This document shows positions 1 to 9,734 of a stretch of 64,000 bases of DNA, in pieces; the first letter of the stretch is position 1; each line of letters starts with the position of its first letter. Position numbers and translations under genes: made by a program. The stretch comes from JAXLYE01 sp046351595 (GTDB lineage Bacteria > Myxococcota_A > Polyangia > Palsa-1104 > JAEUJZ01), in assembly GCA_046351595.1 (NCBI GenBank), contig JAXLYE010000004.1, positions 930,001-994,000 of the forward strand. Reading direction: 5' to 3'. Below the pieces are notes generated by a model. It was not told the origin of the DNA, did no database searches, and was given only the letters and a program-made list of their open reading frames with translations.

Positions 1-492
1 CTCGTCGTAGGTCAGAAGGCCCGGCAGGCGACCGCCCGACAGCAGCGCCGCGGCCCCGCGCGCGTCCGTCAGCGCGATAAGCCGCTCGACCCCCGGCAGC
101 TCGGGCCGCAGCTTCTCGACGAGCGGCGCGAACATCACGTCGAAGAACAGCAGCTTGTCCTCGGCGTGGTTGATGATGTACGTGAGCTGCTCGGGGAACA
201 GGCGCGGGTTGACGGTGTGCAGCACCGCGCCCAGCCCCGAGACCGCGTAGTACAGCTCGAGGTGGCGGTGGGTGTTCCAGGCCAGCGTCGCCACGCGATC
301 GCCGGCCTTTATCCCCAGCGCCTGCAGCGCCCGCGCCAGCTGCTTCGCGCGCCGCGCGACCTCACCCCAGCTCGTCCTGTGGACCGAGCCGTCCGGCTCG
401 CGCGAGATCACCTCACTGTCGGCGTGGAAGCGCGCCGCATAGTCGAGCATCGACGAGATGAGCAGCGGCGTGTCTTGCATCAGCGCGCGCAT
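1..492 (-). CDS. Long-chain acyl-CoA ligase, N-terminal part (cut by window edge)
   Basis: The first 164 residues of an AMP-forming acyl-CoA ligase are visible; the rest lies beyond the left edge. Members activate fatty acids to acyl-CoA through an acyl-adenylate. The N-terminal half shows typical family features: a T-S-W-G-E-V segment, the strand GDRVATLAWNTHRHLELYYA, and a V-N-P-R-L segment near residue 100. The adenylate-forming core motifs are outside the window. The ATG at 492 is chosen because GAGGAGGAG lies about six bases upstream, an excellent ribosome binding site. It follows the FMN reductase gene on the same strand with a gap of 90 bases. The family is fairly certain; chain-length preference cannot be judged. 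Confidence 0.85.
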   Translation of the reverse strand, partial: MRALMQDTPLLISSMLDYAARFHADSEVISREPDGSVHRTSWGEVARRAKQLARALQALGIKAGDRVATLAWNTHRHLELYYAVSGLGAVLHTVNPRLFPEQLTYIINHAEDKLLFFDVMFAPLVEKLRPELPGVERLIALTDARGAAALLSGGRLPGLLTYDE

Positions 493-526
493 TCGAGCTC
501 CTCCTCTTTTGTCGCTGGCGTGGTCT

Positions 527-545
527 CGCGGGCCTTCTGCCCGCG
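527..545. terminator. Intergenic hairpin, possible weak terminator
   Basis: CGCGGGC and GCCCGCG form a perfect 7-bp stem around a 5-base loop between the FMN reductase stop and the acyl-CoA ligase start. No T-run follows on either strand, so it may be a processing or attenuation hairpin rather than an intrinsic terminator. Confidence 0.3.
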
Positions 546-582
546 GGTCGGTTCACCGGGCGTCATCGCCTGGCGCGGTCGC

Positions 583-1170
583 TCATCGGGCGCGCAGCTT
601 CTGCGCGAACGCGGCCAGCGCCTGCATGAACGTGGCCAGGTGCTTGCGCGTCTCCTCGTCGGTCAGGCGGCCCTCGGCGTCGAACTTCTCGGCGGCGCGG
701 CTGACCAGCACCTCGGGGCGGTTCAGCACGTGCAGGTTCAGGAACACCGCGATCTGGCGCAGGTGGTACTGCATGCGCGCGCCGCCCAGGTTGCCCGGCG
801 AGGCGCTGACGATGCCGAGCGCCTTGTTGGCGAACGGCATCGACCTGTCGCGCGAGGCCCAGTCGATGGCGTTCTTCAGCACGCCCGGCACCGAGTAGTT
901 GTACTCCGGGCTGGCGACGAGCAGCCCGTCTGCCGCCGCCACCGCCGCGCACAGCCGCCGCGCCGGCTGCGGCAGGCCCTGCTCATCGAGCACGTCCTGA
1001 TCGAACAGCGGGAAGTCGCCGATCTCGATCCGCTCGATCGAGACGTGCGCTGGCGCGAGCTCGGCGGCGGCGTCGAGCAGCGCGCGGTTGTACGATTTCT
1101 TGCGCAGGCTGCCGCACAGGGCGACGAGCCGCACCGCGGACTGCGCACCGGGGTCGTGGGTCTGGGTCAT
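583..1170 (-). CDS. NADPH-dependent FMN reductase family protein
   Basis: A 195-residue flavodoxin-fold oxidoreductase of the NADPH-dependent FMN reductase family (ChrR/YieF type), cytoplasmic. The FMN phosphate loop is seen as GSLRKKSYNRAL near residues 20-31, and the family signature PEYNYSVPGVLKNAIDW lies near residues 88-104. A third conserved segment, SPGNLGGAR, lies near 123-131. Members use NAD(P)H to reduce flavin, quinones or metal ions such as chromate; the true substrate cannot be read from sequence. ATG at 1170. The upstream methyltransferase gene ends 38 bases away on the same strand, so the two are probably co-transcribed. Confidence 0.9.
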   Translation of the reverse strand: MTQTHDPGAQSAVRLVALCGSLRKKSYNRALLDAAAELAPAHVSIERIEIGDFPLFDQDVLDEQGLPQPARRLCAAVAAADGLLVASPEYNYSVPGVLKNAIDWASRDRSMPFANKALGIVSASPGNLGGARMQYHLRQIAVFLNLHVLNRPEVLVSRAAEKFDAEGRLTDEETRKHLATFMQALAAFAQKLRAR

Positions 1171-1208
1171 CGTGATCCTCTCATCGCCGACGGTGCGGTG
1201 CGCTGCGC

Positions 1209-2891
1209 CTAGGTCCGCGCGATGCCGGTGCGGCGCTCCTGCTCACCGCGCACGCGCGCCCGCCACGCCTTGGCCAGCGAGTACTCGGGGTCGAGCGCCA
1301 GCGAGCGATCCAGGCACAGCATCGCCGACTCCAGGTTCTCGGCCTGGTAGTGGCACATCGCCATGTTGCACAGCGTCACCGCGTGCTCGCCGAACAGCCG
1401 CAGCGAGATCTCGTTGTAGCGCAGCGCCTCGACGGGACGGCCGAGCGCCAGGTATACGCGCGCGAGCTCGAAGGGCAGGTCGCGGCCGAACGGATAGAAG
1501 TGCTCCCACAGCCGCTCCAGCATCAGCCCGAGCTCGTAGCGCACGGACTCCGGCGCCGCGGCGGCGTTGTCGACCAGCTGCTGGCTGTAGTCGAAAAAGA
1601 CGCTGGGATCGTGGCGCGACAGCTTGATGACGCCGTGGATCTGCTCGACGGTGAGCTGCGGCGACGCGCTGCGCAGCGCGGTGACGTGGGTGTAAAAGTC
1701 GTAGGGGCCGAAGTCCTCGGCGTGCTCCTGGAACGAGACCAGCGTGTCGGCGAAGTCCTCGGCGCTGCCGCCGCACAGAAGGGCCGCGGTCTTCAGGCTC
1801 ACCTGCCGCGACGTGGTCAGCGCCGCGTAGCCGCCGCGCCCGCGCACGTACTCGGCCAGCGCGTGGAAGTTGACCATCGTCGAGAGCACCGAGTCGTGGT
1901 GCTGCACGTACGAGTCGCTGAGGTAGCTGAGCTCGTCCTCGGAGGCGTAGCCCTTGTCCGACGACAGAACCAGCATCCGCCCGGCCGACAGCGCGAGCAG
2001 CCGGCGCATGCAGCGCAGCGCCGCGATCGGGAACACCACGTGTGTGTCGGCCAGCCGCTCGGCATAAAGCGCCAGGATGCGGTCGAGCGCCGGGTCGTCC
2101 TCGTAGTAGGGCAGGGTGATCGGGCGATGCTCGAAGCGCGTCTCCATGTCGCCGAGCACGTCCGCGTCCTCAAGGCGCGCCTCGGGCCGCGGCGAGTACA
2201 GCGTCGCCATCGCCTCGTACAGCTTGCCGCCCTGCACCTTGAAGCCGTCGAGCAGCACGGTGTCGAAGATGTAGTTGGCGATGACGATGAGCGGGTTGCA
2301 CAGAGACTCGGGCGACAGGAGCTCGCCGCTGTTCACGAGCTGCAGCCGATCCGAGCGCTCGACGTCGAAGCGCGCGAAGTCGAGCACGCCCGCCTCGACG
2401 AACGGCTTGAGCTGCGGCTGCTCTTGGAAGGCGCGCAGGTTGCTCTCCGCGAAGTCCGTCATCACGTAGCGGATCTTGAGCCGGCGCAGCGACGAGGCGC
2501 CGATGAGCGGCAGCAGCTGCTTGAGCAGGAAGAACGAGAGCTGCCCGTGCCCGGCCGCCAGCTCGATGATGTAGATCGGCTTGCTCGGATCGAGCGGCGC
2601 CGCCTCGGGAGAGTCCGCGCCGGCCGGGCCGCGCTGCGCCTTCATCAGAAGATCGCGCAGGTACGACACGATGAGCTGCGCGTAGGCGTGGGCGATGAAC
2701 GGGTTGCTGGTGATGTAGAAGGGCACCGGCCCGTCCTGCCACGCGGCGGGCCCCTTCTCGTCGTAGAACCGGCGCGTGAGCGGCCAGAGCTGCGACTCGG
2801 AGAGGCGCTTGCCGCGCTCGAGCACGATGCCGTCGGTCGCGGGTTTCTGTGATCCGGAAGGGTCCTGGTCGTGGGTCTCTCGGTCGCTCAT
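1209..2891 (-). CDS. SAM-dependent methyltransferase-like protein with C-terminal TPR
   Basis: A 560-residue protein. Residues 110-118 (ELAAGHGQL) look like motif I of a class I S-adenosylmethionine methyltransferase, preceded by a hydrophobic strand and followed by a second strand ending MTDF, as in the MidA-like group. Residues about 455-550 form helical pairs typical of tetratricopeptide repeats (ALRYNEISLRLFG, then a D-P-E-Y turn). The long middle has no recognised domain. The frame stays open to 3164, but that extension is Arg/Pro-rich shadow sequence, so the ATG at 2891 is chosen. A tandem palindrome lies 250-275 bases upstream. Target and substrate are unknown. Confidence 0.7.
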   Translation of the reverse strand: MSDRETHDQDPSGSQKPATDGIVLERGKRLSESQLWPLTRRFYDEKGPAAWQDGPVPFYITSNPFIAHAYAQLIVSYLRDLLMKAQRGPAGADSPEAAPLDPSKPIYIIELAAGHGQLSFFLLKQLLPLIGASSLRRLKIRYVMTDFAESNLRAFQEQPQLKPFVEAGVLDFARFDVERSDRLQLVNSGELLSPESLCNPLIVIANYIFDTVLLDGFKVQGGKLYEAMATLYSPRPEARLEDADVLGDMETRFEHRPITLPYYEDDPALDRILALYAERLADTHVVFPIAALRCMRRLLALSAGRMLVLSSDKGYASEDELSYLSDSYVQHHDSVLSTMVNFHALAEYVRGRGGYAALTTSRQVSLKTAALLCGGSAEDFADTLVSFQEHAEDFGPYDFYTHVTALRSASPQLTVEQIHGVIKLSRHDPSVFFDYSQQLVDNAAAAPESVRYELGLMLERLWEHFYPFGRDLPFELARVYLALGRPVEALRYNEISLRLFGEHAVTLCNMAMCHYQAENLESAMLCLDRSLALDPEYSLAKAWRARVRGEQERRTGIART

Positions 2892-3140
2892 TGCTCGCTC
2901 GGTTCGGGTGCTCGTATCGGGCTCGGGGTCGGGGTCGGTCGGGGCTCGGGGCGTTCGCGGGCGTCTTGGTTCACATCGGCGGTCCGCGGCTCGGCAGGTC
3001 GCAGGGCGGACCACAGGGTGCGAGCCGGCGCCCCGGCGCCTGCAAGAGCGGACCCAGTCTACCGAGCGAGCGAGCGAGCGCGTCAGGAAAGTTGTGAGCT
3101 GGCGCAGGTTGTCCGATCTGTCCGATCTGAAAACTCGGAC

Positions 3141-3163
3141 TGTCTCAGACACTGTCTCAGACA
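3141..3163. promoter_or_regulatory. Tandem 11-bp palindrome, candidate operator
   Basis: TGTCTCAGACA occurs twice, at 3141-3151 and 3153-3163, separated by one base. Each copy is a perfect palindrome around a central C, so the pair offers two dyad sites one helical turn apart on the same DNA face. It lies about 250 bases upstream of the methyltransferase/TPR gene. Which regulator would bind is unknown. Confidence 0.4.
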
Positions 3164-3448
3164 ATTTGCCCTGCGGCCGGGTCGCGGCCGGGTTGCGGTG
3201 GCTCCAGTTTCTGCCCGTTCAGGGAGTCTCCGACGGGAGCGCAAAAAGAGGCCGCGGCCGGCCGGCTGGCATGGCGGTTGCGATAATAGGCGAGCAAGAG
3301 GCCGCAAGGCCTGGACGGACCCACGGCTCGCGCTTCCGGCCTGCGCGGGCTGCTGCGGCCCTGCATATGGGGGTATGCGGGGCTGCGGTGCGCGCGCGGC
3401 GGAGTCGGCCAAGGGGGGCACGACACCCCCGCGCGCCACCCGGGGCCT

Positions 3449-3780
3449 GCACGTATCAAGACCTACTGCGGTGGGCGCTGGCTATGTCGGGCGTGCTCAC
3501 AGCCAGGAGGCTGCTGCGCGCGCCCGCCTACGCCATCGCCCATCCTCGCTACGGTCTTGATACGTGCGGCAGGAGTGCGGCTTTGGGGGACGGGCGTGCT
3601 CGCCGCCATAGGGCGGCTTCGCGCTCGCCTGCGGCCTCGCTCTTCCTCGCTGCGCTTCGTTAGACGTGCGGCTGGAGGGCGGGAGCTTTGTGATGTCGGG
3701 CGTGCTCCTGGCCATAGGGCGGCTTTGCGCGCTCGCCTGCGGCCTCGCCTCTCCTGGCTGCGGTTCTGATACCTGCAGGC
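3449..3780 (+). repeat. Three degenerate tandem copies of a ~105-bp unit with a 15-bp inverted repeat
   Basis: The core GGGCGTGCT recurs at 3489, 3592 and 3698 (spacings 103 and 106). Each core is followed by related words (CCATAGGGCGGCTT in units two and three, then CGCTCGCCTGCGGCCTCG) and the units are punctuated by TTGATACGTGC or its relatives near 3557, 3661 and 3767. The first unit is bounded by a perfect 15-bp inverted repeat, GCACGTATCAAGACC at 3449-3463 and its complement at 3553-3567. No coding role is apparent. Confidence 0.6.
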
Positions 3781-4001
3781 GTGCTGCTGGTGTTCTTGCT
3801 GCGGGCGTACGGTTTGGGTGCGGAAGCGCACGGGGAGCGGTGCGGCGGCGCGGCGGCGCGGGGCGGCTCCATCACCTGCGGCGGGGGCGGTCGTCGACGG
3901 GTGTTGCGGTCGCGCACGGGGCTTTCCCGGGGGAGCGGGTTGTGGCACACAGGTTGCCAATCCCAGCCACGCCGATCGCACAAGATCGGGGAGATCTCCA
4001 C

Positions 4002-5111
4002 ATGTCAGCTTCCGTCGAGACCCCGTCACAGCCTTCGCCGCACGCCGAGGGCGAGCGCGCGCAGCAGCGGCTCATCTCGCAGCGCAAGACCGATCACATC
4101 AACCTCTGCGCCTCGGGTGAGGTCGAGTTCCGCGAGAAGGGCACGCTGCTCGATCAGGTGCAGCTCGTGCACGACGCGCTGCCCGACCGCCACATGGACG
4201 AGGTCGATCTGACGACGGTGATGTTCGGCAAGTGCCTCAAGGCGCCCGTCATCATCAGCGCCATGACCGGCGGCACCGACGAGGCGCAGGAGATCAATAA
4301 GGATCTGGCGCGCGCCGCCGAGGCGCTCGGGCTGGGCTTCGGCCTGGGCTCGCAGCGCGCCATGCTGGTGCGCCCCGAGACCTTCCGCACCTTCGAGATC
4401 CGCGACGTCGCGCCGTCGGCGCTGGTGCTGGGCAACATCGGCCTGGTGCAGGCGCGCGAGATGTCGACCGCGGACGTGCGCGCGCTGTGTGATCGCGTCG
4501 GCGCGGACGCGCTGTGCGTGCACCTGAACCCGGCGATGGAGCTGATCCAGCCGGGCGGCGACCGCGACTTCCGCGGCGGCCTGGACACGCTGCGCCGCCT
4601 GCACAACGAGCTCGGCGTGCCCGTCATCGTCAAAGAAACCGGCTGCGGCCTGTCTCGCAGCGTCGGCACGCGCATCCGCGCGCTCGGCATCCAGGCGGTC
4701 GACGTCAGCGGCGCCGGCGGCACCTCGTGGGTCGCGGTCGAGACGCGGCGCGCGACCGGTGACGCGCAGCGGCTCGGCGAGGCGCTGTGGGACTGGGGCA
4801 TCCCGACCGGCGCGTCGGTGGGCCTGCTCGCGGACCTCGGCCTCACGATCATCGCCACCGGCGGCGTGCGCAGCGGCATGGACGTCGCGCACGCGCTCGC
4901 GCTCGGGGCCACCGCGGGCGGCCTGGCGGCGCCGGTGCTGCGCGCCTGGAAGGCCGGCGGCTACGACGGCGTCATCGCCTTCCTTCAGCACGTCATCGAC
5001 GGCGTCCGCGCCGCGACCTTTTTGACCGGCTGCCGCACCCCGGCCGAGCTGCGGCACGCCCCGCGCGTCCTCGGCTCGACGCTGCGCGCCTGGATCACCG
5101 AGGGCCGCTAG
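4002..5111 (+). CDS. fni: Type 2 isopentenyl-diphosphate delta-isomerase
   Basis: A 369-residue FMN- and NADPH-dependent isomerase interconverting isopentenyl and dimethylallyl diphosphate, the last step of the mevalonate route. The N-terminus carries RKTDHINLC, a family hallmark. Further motifs are MTGGTDEAQEINKDLA (near 85-100), GLGSQRAML, NIGLVQ, HLNPAMELIQPGGDRDF, VKETGCGLS, DVSGAGGTSW and TGGVRSGMDVAHALALGA, which contribute the FMN and Mg sites of the TIM barrel. The ATG at 4002 has GGGGAG about eight bases upstream; the open frame extends further upstream only through repeat sequence. It is the first gene of the mevalonate operon, three bases before mevalonate kinase. Confidence 0.95.
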   Translation: MSASVETPSQPSPHAEGERAQQRLISQRKTDHINLCASGEVEFREKGTLLDQVQLVHDALPDRHMDEVDLTTVMFGKCLKAPVIISAMTGGTDEAQEINKDLARAAEALGLGFGLGSQRAMLVRPETFRTFEIRDVAPSALVLGNIGLVQAREMSTADVRALCDRVGADALCVHLNPAMELIQPGGDRDFRGGLDTLRRLHNELGVPVIVKETGCGLSRSVGTRIRALGIQAVDVSGAGGTSWVAVETRRATGDAQRLGEALWDWGIPTGASVGLLADLGLTIIATGGVRSGMDVAHALALGATAGGLAAPVLRAWKAGGYDGVIAFLQHVIDGVRAATFLTGCRTPAELRHAPRVLGSTLRAWITEGR

Positions 5112-5114
5112 GCG

Positions 5115-6272
5115 ATGCCGACCTCCGCCGATCCCGCGGCGACCTCGCCGCCCGTTCCAGGTGCCGCGCCGGGTCCCGCCGCGACGGCCTGCGGCAAGGT
5201 GATCCTGCTCGGCGAGCACGCGGTCGTCTATGGCGTGCCGGCGCTGTGCGGGGCGCTGCGCGGCGGCGCCGAGGTCCACCTCGTGCCCGGCCGCGGCGCG
5301 CTGCGGGTGCCGGCCTGGGGCGCGGTCACGCCGACGGCGGCGGAGCTGCTTGTGGAGCCCGGGGCGCCCGAGCGCAGCAGCAGCTCGCCCATCCATCTCT
5401 CTGCGGCCGGTGCGGCGGGCGACCAGCCGCTGGCGCAGGCCTTCCGCGCCATCCTCCAGTCGGTACTTGCCGCGGCGCCGGCCGACCGGGCCGAGCCGGC
5501 GCGCGCGCTCGCGGTCGACTTCGAGGTCCGCTTCTCGATCCCGACCGGCGCCGGCCTGGGCAGCTCGGCGGCGCTGGCGGTGGCGCTGGTGCGCGCGCTC
5601 GACGTGGCGCTCGGGCTCGGGCTGTCCGCCGAGGCCGTCGACGCCGCGGCGTTCGCCGCCGAGAAGGTCTTCCACGGCTCGCCCTCGGGCCTGGACCATA
5701 CGGTGGCGCAGCGCGGCGGCTTCGGCCTGTTCCGGCGCGGCCAGGGGCTGGTCCCGCTCACGGGCACCCCGGCGCTACGCCTGCTCATCGGGCACACCGG
5801 GCGGGCGCGCGACACCAAGGGCCGCGTGCAGCGCGTCGCCGAGCTGTATCAGGCCGACCGCGAGGGCACCGCGGCCCGCTTCGCCCGCATCGCCGGCCTC
5901 ATCGACGAGGCGGTGGCGGCGCTGCGCCGCGGTGACCTCGCCGCCCTCGGGCAGACCATGAACCAGAACCAGGCCGAGCTCCGCCACCTCGATGTCTCGT
6001 GCCCGGAGATCGACACGCTGTGCGAGCTGGCGCTTGAGGCCGGCGCGCTCGGCGCCAAGCTGACCGGAGGAGGAGGTGGCGGCTGCGTGCTGGCCCTGTG
6101 CGCCGAGCGCGAGGCCGACGTCGCCGCCGCGTGGCAGCGCCGGGGCTTCACCAGCTTCCCGGTCACCATCGGCCAGAGCCCCAGCCCCGCGTCCGGGCCC
6201 GCACTCGATCCACGACCCGAGGGCGCCGCCGCCGAGCCGTCGCCAGCACCTGTCACGAAAGGCCGCCCATGA
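5115..6272 (+). CDS. mvk: Mevalonate kinase
   Basis: A 385-residue GHMP-family kinase that phosphorylates mevalonate to 5-phosphomevalonate. The N-terminal motif GKVILLGEHAVVYGVPAL (near 27-44) is diagnostic of mevalonate kinases. The ATP loop is PTGAGLGSSAALA (143-155), the catalytic region is HGSPSGLDHTVA, and the C-terminal glycine motif is KLTGGGGGGC. The last 45 residues after the fold are Pro/Ala-rich and probably disordered. The ATG lies three bases after the fni stop, and its own stop overlaps the next start as ATGA, which indicates translational coupling. Confidence 0.95.
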   Translation: MPTSADPAATSPPVPGAAPGPAATACGKVILLGEHAVVYGVPALCGALRGGAEVHLVPGRGALRVPAWGAVTPTAAELLVEPGAPERSSSSPIHLSAAGAAGDQPLAQAFRAILQSVLAAAPADRAEPARALAVDFEVRFSIPTGAGLGSSAALAVALVRALDVALGLGLSAEAVDAAAFAAEKVFHGSPSGLDHTVAQRGGFGLFRRGQGLVPLTGTPALRLLIGHTGRARDTKGRVQRVAELYQADREGTAARFARIAGLIDEAVAALRRGDLAALGQTMNQNQAELRHLDVSCPEIDTLCELALEAGALGAKLTGGGGGGCVLALCAEREADVAAAWQRRGFTSFPVTIGQSPSPASGPALDPRPEGAAAEPSPAPVTKGRP

Positions 6273-7303
6273 CCACGCTGCACGCAGTCGCCGAGGCCAA
6301 CACCAACATCGCCTTGGTGAAGTACTGGGGGAAGTGCGACCCCGAGCTCAACCTGCCGGCCGTGCCCAGCCTGTCGCTGACGCTCGACGGGCTGACCACG
6401 CGCACCGAGGTGCGGCTGGAGCCGTCGCTGGCGGCCGACGTGCTGCTGCTCAACGGCGCCGCGACCGAGGGCGAGCCGCTGCGCCGCGTCGTCGCGCACC
6501 TGGACCGCGTGGCGCGCGCGCAGGGACTGGCGGCGCGGCCGCGGGCGCTCGTGCGCACGTCGAACAACTTCCCGACGGCCGCGGGCCTGGCCTCGTCGGC
6601 CTCGGCGTTCGCGGCGCTGACCGTGGCCGCGGCCGGTGCGCTCGTGCGCGAGAGCGGCGAGCTCCTGCTCGACGACAAGGAGCGGGGCCGGCTGGCCATC
6701 CTGGCGCGGCAGGGCTCGGGCTCGGCGGCGCGCTCGCTGTTCGGCGGGCTGGCGGTGCTCGGCGTCGGCACGCCCGGCCAGTGCGACTCGGCGCAGGCGA
6801 CGGAGCTGTTGCCGCCCGAGGGCTGGCCGGAGCTGCGCCTGGTCATCGGCGTCGTCTCAGAGCGCGCCAAGGACACCTCGTCCACCGACGGCATGACCCA
6901 GACCGCGCGGACCTCGCCGTACTTCCCGTCGTGGGTCGCGGGCGCGCCCGCGGATCTCCTGGACGCGATCCGCGCGGTGCGCGCGCACGACCTGGAGCGC
7001 CTCGGCACCGTCGCCGAGCGCTCGGCGTTGCGCATGCACGCCTCGGCGCTGGCCGCCGACCCCGGCGTCGTCTACCTGCGCGGCGCCACCATCGAGGGCC
7101 TGCACGCCATCCGGGCGCTGCGCGGCCGCGGCGTCTCCGCTTATTTCACCTGCGACGCCGGGCCGCACCCCAAGGCGCTGACCACGGCGGCCGATGCCGA
7201 CGCGGTGGCCGCGGCGCTGTCGGCGGTGCCCGGGGTGCTGCGCACGCTGGTCGCGCGGCCGGGGCAGGGCGCCCGACTGCTGCCGCCGGAGCCCGGGGCA
7301 TGA
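6269..7303 (+). CDS. mvaD: Diphosphomevalonate decarboxylase
   Basis: A 344-residue GHMP-fold enzyme converting 5-diphosphomevalonate to isopentenyl diphosphate with ATP hydrolysis and CO2 loss. Diagnostic segments are ANTNIALVKYWGK near residues 10-22, SNNFPTAAGLASSASAFAAL (the ATP loop), RQGSGSAARSLFGG, and the T-S-S-T-D-G-M segment with the decarboxylase-type catalytic region. DAGPHPKALT near the C-terminus fits the family. The ATG at 6269 overlaps the mevalonate kinase stop by four bases, and its TGA overlaps the next ATG in the same way, so mvk, mvaD and the following kinase are translationally coupled. Confidence 0.95.
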   Translation: MTTLHAVAEANTNIALVKYWGKCDPELNLPAVPSLSLTLDGLTTRTEVRLEPSLAADVLLLNGAATEGEPLRRVVAHLDRVARAQGLAARPRALVRTSNNFPTAAGLASSASAFAALTVAAAGALVRESGELLLDDKERGRLAILARQGSGSAARSLFGGLAVLGVGTPGQCDSAQATELLPPEGWPELRLVIGVVSERAKDTSSTDGMTQTARTSPYFPSWVAGAPADLLDAIRAVRAHDLERLGTVAERSALRMHASALAADPGVVYLRGATIEGLHAIRALRGRGVSAYFTCDAGPHPKALTTAADADAVAAALSAVPGVLRTLVARPGQGARLLPPEPGA

Positions 7304-8298
7304 CCGCGCGCTCGACTCAGGCGACGGGGGCGGTGCGGGCGCCGGGCAAGGCGCTGCTCATCGGCGAGTACGCGGTGCTCGACGGCGCACCGGCGGTGGT
7401 CGCGGCCGTCGACTGCTTCGCCGAGGCACGTCTGGGCCGCGGCGAGCCGACCTCGCCGTTCATCGCCGCCGCGGTCGAAGAGAGCCTGCGCGCCCTCAGC
7501 GAGCGCGGGGTCGCCGCTGTGCAGCTGCCGGTCGGCCTGGTCCCGAGCGTCGACACCGGCGCCTTCTCCGCGGGCGGGCGCAAGCTCGGCGTCGGCTCCA
7601 GCGCCGCGGCGACGGTGGCGGCGGTCGGTGCGCTCTTCGACGCGGCCGGGCTCGATGTCACCGCGGCCGCGGTGCGCGCCGAGGTGCAGGCCGTGGCGAC
7701 GCGCGCGCACGATCAGGCGCAGGGCGTGCGCGGCAGCGGCGCCGACGTGCTGGCCGCGACCTGGGGCGGCGTCAGCACCCTCAACTCCCCGCCGGAGCGC
7801 GCGCTGCGCGGGGCCGGCTCGCCGCCCGTGCTCATCCGCTTCATCCCGACGACGCAGAGCGCCTCGACCGCGCAGCTCGTCGAGCGCTACCGCAGCCTGC
7901 ACGCCGAGGCGGCACCGGCGCGGGCGCGGCTGACTGAGGCGGCGCAGCGCTTCCTCGACGCCTGGCACGGCCGCGATGCGGGCGCGCTGCTCGAGGCGGT
8001 GGCCGCGGCCTACGCCGGCTACGAGGCGCTCGGCCAGATCCTCGGGCGCGCGCTGATCACCGACGAGCATGCCCTTATCGCACAGGCGGCGCGGGCGGCG
8101 GGCGGTGTGGCCAAGCCCTCGGGCGCGGGCGGCGGCGATCTCGCGGTCGCCTTCTTCCCCGACGAGGCCGCGGTCGCGCGCTGCGCCGAGCTCTTGCCTT
8201 CGACCCTGCGCCTGTCCGCGCTGCGCACGAGCGACCGCGGGCTGCATCCTTTCACCGAAGCTTCACCGAGCCTCAACTTATCCCCGTCCGGAAGGTAG
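7300..8298 (+). CDS. Phosphomevalonate kinase (GHMP family)
   Basis: A 332-residue GHMP kinase, assigned as phosphomevalonate kinase, which makes 5-diphosphomevalonate. The start APGKALLIGEYAVLDGAPAV replaces the GEHAVVYG of mevalonate kinase with the GEYAVLDG form typical of phosphomevalonate kinases. Next come KLGVGSSAAATVAAVGAL (ATP loop), GSGADVLAATWGGV, and the C-terminal KPSGAGGGDLAVAFF. Its position between the decarboxylase and HMG-CoA reductase fills the only otherwise missing kinase step. The ATG at 7300 overlaps the mvaD stop. A second mevalonate kinase is the less likely alternative. Confidence 0.9.
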   Translation: MTARSTQATGAVRAPGKALLIGEYAVLDGAPAVVAAVDCFAEARLGRGEPTSPFIAAAVEESLRALSERGVAAVQLPVGLVPSVDTGAFSAGGRKLGVGSSAAATVAAVGALFDAAGLDVTAAAVRAEVQAVATRAHDQAQGVRGSGADVLAATWGGVSTLNSPPERALRGAGSPPVLIRFIPTTQSASTAQLVERYRSLHAEAAPARARLTEAAQRFLDAWHGRDAGALLEAVAAAYAGYEALGQILGRALITDEHALIAQAARAAGGVAKPSGAGGGDLAVAFFPDEAAVARCAELLPSTLRLSALRTSDRGLHPFTEASPSLNLSPSGR

Positions 8299-8302
8299 CA
8301 AG

Positions 8303-9649
<1,347 letters not shown>

Positions 9650-9734
9650 GCCGAGGGGGACTCGAAGCGGCCCGCCGTCGGGTCGCTCTGCTCCGGCGCG
9701 CCGCGGGCCCAGGGATCGCGCCTTGCAGACCGGT

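Larger units (their letters stand above)
2892..4001. other. Gene-free, repeat-rich interval upstream of both flanking operons
   Basis: About 1.1 kb between divergent transcription units without a convincing gene. It holds a four-fold GAGC microsatellite near 3064-3079, repeated TGTCCGATC words at 3110-3128, a tandem palindrome at 3141-3163, and three degenerate tandem copies of a roughly 105-bp unit from about 3449 to 3780. Open frames here are Arg/Pro/Ala-rich on both strands and lack ribosome binding sites, so they were not called. Confidence 0.6.

Noticed and set aside
4026..5699. Long minus-strand open frame opposite fni and mvk
   Set aside because: It is the antisense shadow of two clear genes; its product is Arg/Ala/Gly-rich with no fold signals, as expected when high-GC third positions remove stops.
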